Notes under the pieces: model-generated
What the model saw: the letters and a program-made list of their open reading frames with translations, nothing else
Database searches by the model: none
Told to the model about the DNA's origin: nothing
Part shown: positions 57,540 through 64,000 of the stretch, one piece after another
Layout: each line of letters starts with the position of its first letter
Numbering within the stretch: position 1 is the first letter of the stretch
From: Phlebotomus papatasi
Lineage: Eukaryota; Arthropoda; Insecta; Diptera; Psychodidae
Length of the DNA stretch: 64,000 nucleotides
Assembly (NCBI RefSeq): GCF_024763615.1
Contig: NC_077223.1
Location: forward strand, 13,888,001 to 13,952,000
Direction of reading: 5' to 3'
Program-made: the position numbers and the translations under genes

Positions 57540-58930
57540 TTCTCTGATCGAGGGTTTGTAAAAGGCATGAACAGATCCCGGACAAAATCCTAAAAGCCAA
57601 AATCCAGAACGCCAAAATCTCTAAAGCCGAAATCCCGAATGACTGAAAATCCTTAAGCCAAAAACCCAAAAGCCAATATCCCGAAAACCAAAATCCCAGA
57701 AGCCAAAACCTCGAATTTTTAACAGTGTCATACCTAGTCCCACAATTGTACCCGTGTTTACTGGAGGCAAAGGGAAATTTTCTGTTTTAGGAAATTGTTC
57801 CCACACATTATCCTCCGTATAATTTCGTATTCTTTAGGATTTTGATCATTTAAGATTTTACTCATTTCAGGATTTTGTCCATACTTCAGGATTTTGACTT
57901 TACGGAATTTTGCACCCATTTGGGATTTCTACCTATTCTGGATTTTGTCTTGTCGGGAGTTTGGCCTTCGGGTTGGCTGTTGGGATTTTGGCTTTTCCGA
58001 TTTTGGCCATTCGAATTTTCGAACTACATAGCTCTTTTCGATATCCGGCTGACGGGGGCACAAAATGACATTTGGGTTTTTTGAATCTGGTCAATGCTTT
58101 TTCAATGTTGCGCTGTGTGAAATTATTTTCTGTCAAAAAACAACAGAATTTTCTTTGTGGTGCGCTTATGTTTCATTTTGTACCACAATTAAGTATCAAA
58201 GGTTTTGATAAAATTAAAATGACACATTAATTCACTCTGGACAAGCTGCATGTTTCGTAAAAAAAGTTTTGAATTCGTCAACCGTCAGTGTTTGGCAGCT
58301 GTCAACCGGATATCGGAGAGAACTGTGTAATACAGTAGCCTCTCGCTCAATCGGCTCTTTTTCAATCGGGTGCAAAATTTTGTTGACAATTTTCACCTTA
58401 GATTTTAAAGCAAATTTGTTCAAATTCGCTGTAGTTCCTCTTATTTTACCATGATTCTTTATAATTGAGCGCTTTTTGTGGAATTTACAATGATTTTGAT
58501 GCCCAAATCCATCAATAATTTGCATGACATTTTGCTTCATATGCCCGATTGAGAGAGAGACTACAGTATTCGAGATTTCGATCCAATCAACATTTCGATC
58601 AATTCGATCTATTCGGAATTTTTATCGGGAGTTTAGCTTTTCGAGATTTTGGCGTTATGGTTGCCTTCGGAATTTTAGTTTTCGGGATTATGGTGTATTC
58701 GGGATTTTGGTTTCAGGATTTCGACCTATTGTAGATTTTGCCTTTATCAAGCAATGTAAGAGGAGTGGACCCTATATGTTTGAAAATAATTATCTATAAC
58801 AATATCTTTTCGAAATTTTGACCCATTTAAGATTTTGGCTCATTCAGATTTTTTACATATTCGAGATTTCGACCCATTCAGGGATTTTATCTTTTCGGGA
58901 TTTTGATTTTGAAAGGTTTTTCCTTAAAGT
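57540..58930. repeat. Decayed fold-back region with GGGATTTTGGC minisatellite arms
   Basis: 57570-57720 carries the - orientation (CCAAAATCCAGAACGCCAAA, CCGAAATCCCGAATG) and 57835-58030 and 58570-58930 the + orientation (GGATTTTG, GGGATTTTGGCTTTTCCG) of a 10-17-bp degenerate unit. Between them, 57764-57800 reads GGAGGCAAAGGGAAATTTTC, TGTTTTAGGAAAT, a single monomer of the 51-bp satellite at 37190. Confidence 0.7.
58333..58566. mobile_element. CAGTAGCCTCTCGCTCAATCGG MITE
   Basis: TA, CAGTAGCCTCTCGCTCAATC ... GATTGAGAGAGAGACTACAG, TA. Related in tip and target to 42425-42765. Inserted in the fold-back region. Confidence 0.85.
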
Positions 58931-59191
58931 CATACACGGAAAGTTTGACATTGCGTCGATTTTAATAATATTTTTCTTCATTCAGTTTTCGGATTTAAAC
59001 GCTATGTGACAAAATCACTTCTTATATGGTTACACGATAAAATAATTCTTTTTTTTAGAATTGAAATGGAGAAAAATAAAATTCAGTGTCTGTTAAGACA
59101 AGTGCTTGAAAGCGTCTTCCCTCGTTCTTAATAGATAAATATTTTAGCTGGAATTTTTTGAATCATTAAAAAAAAACAAATAAGTGAACTA

Positions 59192-59411
59192 GGAGAAAGT
59201 ACCTATGCTTCGAACGATCCTAGGCTTTATAATGACTAAATGTTTTCTATGTTTCTCAATAAATGTGATTGATCTCATCAATATAAAAATAAACAAGGGA
59301 AATGTGCCCAGTTTTTAAAATATATTTTCGAAGTCACATTTATTCAGAAACATAGGAAACATTTAGTATATTACGAAGCTTGGGATCGTATAAAGCATGG
59401 GCGCTTGCTCC
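59192..59411. mobile_element. Palindromic GGAGAAAGTACC(T) MITE
   Basis: TA, GGAGAAAGTACCTATGCTTC ... AAAGCATGGGCGCTTGCTCC, TA. Arms with AAATGTTTTCTATGTTTCTC mirrored at 59345. Confidence 0.75.
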
Positions 59412-59449
59412 TAAATATATTTTTTTCTTTTCACAGCAGTCATCTAATC

Positions 59450-59940
59450 TGTAATGGATCAGGCTCATCTTTTAGATCAGGAAAATTTCATAAAGTCAAA
59501 ATTCACATCCCTCTCTTTCTTAAAAGCTTTTCATATGTCTATCCTTTCGCACTCTTCTTCGTCTTCTTTTCAACATCACACCAAATTAAATTTAGGTTCA
59601 GTCCAATTTTGTGTATGAAAGAGATAGACTTATGCAAATAGTTTGAGAAAGGGACTTAATTTTGATTTCATGAAATTCTACCGATCTGAAATGTGTGCTG
59701 AAGACATTAATGGCTCTGGCACATCTTTAAGATTAGAAAAATTCCATGTACTCGAAATTCACATATCTTTGTTTAAATCTTTGTATTTGTCTATGCCACT
59801 CTTTTGGATTCTTCTTCTTCTTTTGAACGTCACTGCAAATTCAATTTAGTCTAATCCCATTTTAAGACCGAAATTGACACGCGAGTTTTGACTTTACAAA
59901 ATTTTACCAATCTAAAAGTTGTGTCAGAGGCATAAGGGCC
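59450..59940. repeat. GGCTC(T)GGCACA repeat family, two adjacent copies
   Basis: TTTTAGATCAGGAAAATTTC, AAATTCACATCCCTCTCTTTC and a mirrored TTTCATGAAATTCTACCGAT; a second copy starts GGCTCTGGCACATCTTTAAG (59711). Same family as 4925-5189. Confidence 0.68.
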
Positions 59941-59964
59941 TAATTTCAAAAAGTAAGTGTTCCA

Positions 59965-60052
59965 TGGTCAGAATTTCATTAAAAGAATATAGAAAAAATA
60001 TTAAATGTTCGAAGTCACAGCATGTGCGATGCCTGAAGACCTTCCTCTATTG
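59965..60052. repeat. Half copy of the GCTTTCAGGCTT MITE
   Basis: TTCATTAAAAGAATATAG to TGTGCGATGCCTGAAGACC matches the right half of 53330-53533; no left half. Confidence 0.6.
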
Positions 60053-60735
60053 ACAGAAAATAAAACAAATAAATAAATTTCCCAGTAAAAAAGTTCTACT
60101 GAACTAAATATTCTTACACAACAAAGATACTCGCGTTTTCAGCAAATAAAAAGAGCTATCTTTTTATTCTTAAGGAAGGTCAGACATTATCAGCGCTGAA
60201 TCAACAAACTATGACCTCTAGCATCAATCAAAAGAATCTCTCGTGTGTAAAATTTAATTTTTTCTACTCTAGATCTTCTGATTCTTCTGATGGAATTCAA
60301 TTGATCAATTAATTATTCTTGTACTGCCGACAGAGTGCAAAAAAAATCTAATCGGATCCAATTGTGGAAAAAACCAATCATCAATATTGCTTCCCAAGAA
60401 AATCAATTGGGCATACTGATATGCAAAATCTTTGCTAAGAATACTTATCATGGTAATTGTTAGAAGACAAAAATCTATGTCATTTACAATGTGTTAAGTC
60501 AAATATGTGTTTTACGTGGTTTTCTAATACTGATTCTCACATTTGAAAATGTGGTTTCAGGAGATAAAAAGTCTTTATCGCTTTGCTTAATAATCACTTC
60601 TAGAAAAAAAACCGCAAATTTTCGGAGTAGGGAGAATATTAGACTCCAATACAAATACATTTGAGAAGCATTATTTAGTTGCTATCTCAAATCCATTAGG
60701 TATTGTTCTTTGAATTTGGCATTTTGCAAGAAAAA

Positions 60736-61659
60736 ATGGTTAATTTTAGTGAATTGGCAGAATTTCCTGATTTTTCCACTGAGGAAAATCTCCAAGAGTG
60801 TTTCAATTACGTGAAGGATTTAGTGAAAAAAGGAGGTGATCTAATTGTTGAGGGTTTTACCAAGACCAAAGATGTTAAAGTAAAGACTGTAGCAGTGGAT
60901 CTTGTTACGGAATACGACAAAAAAGTTGAAGATATCATCATTGACGGCATCAAGGAAAAATATCCAAATCACAAGTTAGACATTCTTTAATCCAATTTTC
61001 CTTTCAAAATAAATAAAAACCTTTTTTTCAGATTTATCGCTGAAGAATCAGCTGCAAAGAATCCCTTGACCAGTGATCCTACATGGATCATTGACCCAAT
61101 TGACGGAACAACGAATTTTATCCACTGCAATCCCCTCATTTCCATCTCTGTGGCTCTTGCAGTGGACAAGAAACTTCTTCTAGCCATCTGTTTCAATCCC
61201 ATCCATAACGAATTCTACACGGCCATCCGAGGCCGAGGAGCCTTCCTAAATGGCCAACAAATCCACTGCAGTCGAATTACTGAACTCAAGAATGCCGTAA
61301 TTTCAGTGGAAGTGTCTCTAGGATGGGCTCAAAGTCTCCGTGACGACGTCATTGGCCGTACTTATATTCTAAGTAGCCGTGCCATTGGGATTCGTTCTCT
61401 AGGATCAATCGTCGTAGCCCTTTGCTACGTCGCACGGGGATCTATTGATGCCTACCAAATGGAATACCTAATGCCTTGGGATATAGCAGCTGGAGCTCTG
61501 CTAATCCAGGAAGCCGGTGGAGTGGTTAAAAACCACAAAGGAGGCCCCTATGACATTATGGAGGCTCAAGTTTTAGTTGCCGGAACTCTACAACTCTACG
61601 ACGAGATGCTAGCCGTCAATAGGGAATGTGAGGGAAAAGTTATTACCTTTTCCAAATGA
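60736..61659 (+). CDS. Inositol monophosphatase, copy 2 (join 60736-60974, 61032-61659)
   Basis: Same family and reaction as the gene 4.2 kb upstream. 288 residues; a 57-bp intron (GTTAGA...TTTTCAG) splits the same Lys codon after KEKYPNH. Motif 1 WIIDPIDGTTNF has D101 and D104, E85 lies in FIAEESAA, and motif 2 PWDIAAGA has D230. The N-terminus is six residues longer than copy 1, and the segment from TELKNAV to GRTYILSSRAIGIRSLG differs strongly, so the duplication is not recent. The ATG at 60736 was chosen because it follows a run of A and gives the family N-terminus; an in-frame upstream ATG at 60703 would add 11 residues. An apparent start at 61066 is inside exon 2. Confidence 0.94.
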
Positions 61660-61775
61660 TTTTCATCTCGAAAAATATTGTCAATTATATTAACCTCGAA
61701 ATCAAAATCATTATTTTTCTTTTTGCTTATATGATTTTTGTCGTTATTACCCCAATATCTTTTTTTTTATAAAAT

Positions 61776-61781
61776 AATAAA
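61776..61781 (+). terminator. Poly(A) signal of IMPase copy 2
   Basis: AATAAA 117 bases after the stop codon, followed by a CATCATCATCAC stretch. Confidence 0.55.
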
Positions 61782-62113
61782 ACATCATCATCACACTCAC
61801 ACATTGTTGCATGCAATTTACAAAATAGTTGAAAAGTGAAAATGTCTCAAATATAATGCCTTGAACTAATTAGGATTTATTTTGTCAATTTAAATGTTAC
61901 ACATAATAAGTACAGAAAACGTATTACGGTAAAAACATGTTTTTCAAATAAAGAATAAAACAAATGTAAGTTTTACAATGTTACAGTCATACTGAAAAGT
62001 TGCAAATAAAAAAAATCAGACTTAACAAAAAAGATCTTCATTTCTTTAGATAATAAAGGTTAGTTTCCGGATAATGTAAGACAAAAATATGTTTTGCAAA
62101 ATGCGTTTATTTA

Positions 62114-62838
62114 CACAGTAAAAAAAATTTACAACCACTACGATTGGTAATTTTTGCACGAGCGCTATGGTTGTAAGTTTTGTGTATTGGCAATGTTGTG
62201 TATTGGCAAAGTTGTGTATTTTAAATTTTATAAAATGGCTTCCTGTCTATAATTTTGATTGTAGAGCAATTTTGTTCGGTTTATTTGTATTATCTGTGAT
62301 ATGTCTCGGTATTAAACTAAGAAAAAAAAGAAAAAAAGAATAAAAAAAGGAAAAAAAATAAGAGAGAGTCTGAGACTTGAACCCATAATCTTTGCGTTGA
62401 TGGTCTCGTGTTTTCTGCCTGCGTTACCGACTTGCTTACTTCTCTTCAGCAAATGGCCAAGAGTTGCATCGTCAATTTTTCTAATTTACATGAAGCTTCC
62501 TCTGTTTTCTGTTATTACATAATTATTCCTAATTTTTCACGACTGAGGCACATTTTAAGAATCCAATGAATGATTCCAGAAGACAATTAGGCAGTTAAAA
62601 ATGCAAAATCTATCTGAAATCTTAGAAAAATTGCAATAGTAAACAATGGAATTTTGACAGTTCTCACACAAATTTTCCAATACACAAATTTCCTTACACA
62701 ATACATAATTTTACTAGCATTATGTTAGTATCGTACCACCACTATGATAGTAATTTTACAATTTACAACCATATTGCTTGTGAATTTACACAACTTTTCA
62801 AATACACAACTTTATTTCTCACACAATTTTTTACTGTG
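62114..62838. mobile_element. TA-flanked CACAGTAAAAAA element with tRNA-like core
   Basis: TA, CACAGTAAAAAAAATTTACA ... AATTTTTTACTGTG, TA. Subterminal GTGTATTGGCAA and TTTGTGTATT words recur and are mirrored by CAATACACAA at 62680-62700. 725 bp. Holds a tRNA-like piece near its centre. Confidence 0.8.
62367..62446 (-). repeat. tRNA-derived fragment inside the element
   Basis: - strand: AAGCAAGTCGGTAACGCAGG resembles a D-arm/box A, and ATGGGTTCAAGTCTCA a T-arm/box B. The intervening anticodon arm is not clean. Probably a tRNA pseudogene or SINE head rather than a working tRNA. Confidence 0.55.
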
Positions 62839-63054
62839 TAGATAAAAAAAAATTTGAATATACCAGGATCTGCGAAAATATTAGTTTTATAAATAGGAAC
62901 ATTTTCGTCTTGGACGACTATCTCAAATCTACATTAAGTTTTTTTTTATCGTCCTCTTGATTACAGGTGAAGATTAATTAAATATTTTGAGACAGAATGA
63001 AATATCTCTAATTCAGAATCAAAGACTAAGAAAGGTTCAAGTATTTCAAGCTTA

Positions 63055-63541
63055 CCGTAGATTCGGGTGGCTTTTCATAAACTTTTCTTTAATTCTAGCA
63101 CTTAAGGATGGTCTAAATCTAAATAATTCTAAAGCCTTTAAAGTCTTAAGTGCTTGAATTAAAGAGAAGCTTACGAAAAGCAAGGATGGAAAGTCAAAAT
63201 TTTAAATATAATCGTAGATGCAACCAACAGCCATTCAGCTGTTCATTAGCTTGTCTTAAATTCTAGCAATTCACTAATCAAATCTAACATATCGTTTTGG
63301 TAAATACAATCCTTAAGTGCTAGAATTAAAGAAGAGCTTACAAGAAACAGGGTGACAAAGTCACCGTCGGAAGACAAACTCGTTTTTACGGTACCGTAGA
63401 TACGGATAACTTTGTCCTCCGTGGGTGACCAACAATGTCTAATATCGGTAAAGATCGTTCTCAAGCATTAGAATTAAAGAACAGTTGATGAAGAGTAGGG
63501 GGTCAAAGTCACTAACGGAGGACGGTCACTCGCATCTACGG
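63055..63541. repeat. Cluster of CCGTAGAT hairpin MITEs
   Basis: Three or so adjacent, partly broken copies of the 21490-21667 family: from TACCGTAGATTCGGGTGGCT (63053), a middle one ending CAAAGTCACCGTCGG (63371), and a full one 63394-63541 (TA, CCGTAGATACGGATAACTTT ... CACTCGCATCTACGG, TA). Each keeps TTCTTTAATTCTAG-type arms. Confidence 0.72.
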
Positions 63542-63875
63542 TATGTTAGAAAATTTCATCTGAAAAACGTTGATATTTTTATTCGGATAATTCTTTAATT
63601 TGTTGCATTTAAGCTTAAAAGCTTAAAAAATTTAAACACTTGAACTGAAATATTTAAGTCTCTATATCAACTTTAAAATCTTTAAAAAACGGGCTTTGAA
63701 AATAAAAACAAATTTTTGACTATGGAAAGTTATTTTGTCATATAAGAAGGTTTTGATTTTTGGGCTGTAACCCATTGCATTGAGCCTTAAAGGGTTCAAG
63801 GTCAAGCCTGATTGAAAAAGTTAAAAAATTGAAGAAAATGCAATTAAAAGTTTCTAATAATGCTGCACAGTTATT

Positions 63876-64000
63876 TAACCCTTACGCATTTTTTTAGATC
63901 TTTTGGTGCGTAGAATATTTTTTTGTATGATCTGGATTAATTCCTGAACTCATATGTTTTTCATCAAAATGTGCATATGCAGCGATCCCGATTTTTTTAT
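63876..64000 (-). repeat. Diverged TTAA / CTCTTTC-family MITE, cut by window edge
   Basis: After TTAACCCTTACGCAT the sequence ATTAATTCCTGAACTCATAT and TTTTCATCAAAA follows the order of 22700-22745 (ATTAATTCCTGAGCTTAGAT, TTTTTGATTAAAA). It continues past the window. Confidence 0.55.

Overview
The window looks like chromosomal DNA from an insect, most probably a lower dipteran (a midge- or sand-fly-like genome; the genus is a guess). The reasons are spliced genes with GT/AG introns, fly-like Brahma and GTP cyclohydrolase I proteins, very AT-rich non-coding DNA, and dozens of short TA- or TTAA-flanked inverted-repeat transposons. Nothing points to bacteria, phage or CRISPR.

Six protein genes are supported. 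(1) GTP cyclohydrolase I (Punch-like, +) occupies 372-23536: four exons encode the C-terminal 206 residues, and the 5' exon lies left of the window. (2) BORCS6/lyspersin (-) runs 29109 to 24216 in three exons; its 14-codon last exon sits 4.2 kb away behind a large repeat complex. (3) Mitochondrial asparaginyl-tRNA synthetase NARS2 (+), 29293-30755, has two exons and starts head-to-head with BORCS6. (4) The SWI/SNF ATPase Brahma (-) runs from beyond 52516 to 34346: six exons give 1478 codons, covering QLQ, HSA, BRK, helicase/ATPase, SnAC, bromodomain and the acidic tail. The N-terminal exon was not found. (5, 6) Two tandem inositol monophosphatase genes (+), 55636-56550 and 60736-61659, share one intron position.

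These are housekeeping or developmental genes without an operon-like link: pterin synthesis, lysosome positioning, mitochondrial translation, chromatin remodelling and inositol recycling. GCH1 and BORCS6 converge near 24.05 kb. BORCS6 and NARS2 diverge from a 183-bp spacer. NARS2 and brm converge across a 3.4-kb gap filled by a hAT element.

The remaining DNA is mostly introns and spacers packed with mobile elements: a hAT element with an exact 8-bp target duplication; piggyBac relatives at TTAA, one carrying a decayed transposase with its Cys-rich finger; a pogo-like element with a psq helix-turn-helix remnant; a Tc1-like element with a transposase N-terminus remnant; many TA-flanked palindromic MITEs, several nested; and two tRNA-derived fragments. 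The most unusual structure is a fold-back element found in BORCS6 intron 2 and in the last brm intron. It has long inverted arms around a 51-bp satellite. In brm the satellite has grown into a hierarchy of 51, 153 and 614 bp. In BORCS6 a second satellite flanks the element in opposite orientations, making a roughly 3.4-kb giant hairpin. A third, decayed relative lies at 57.5-58.9 kb.
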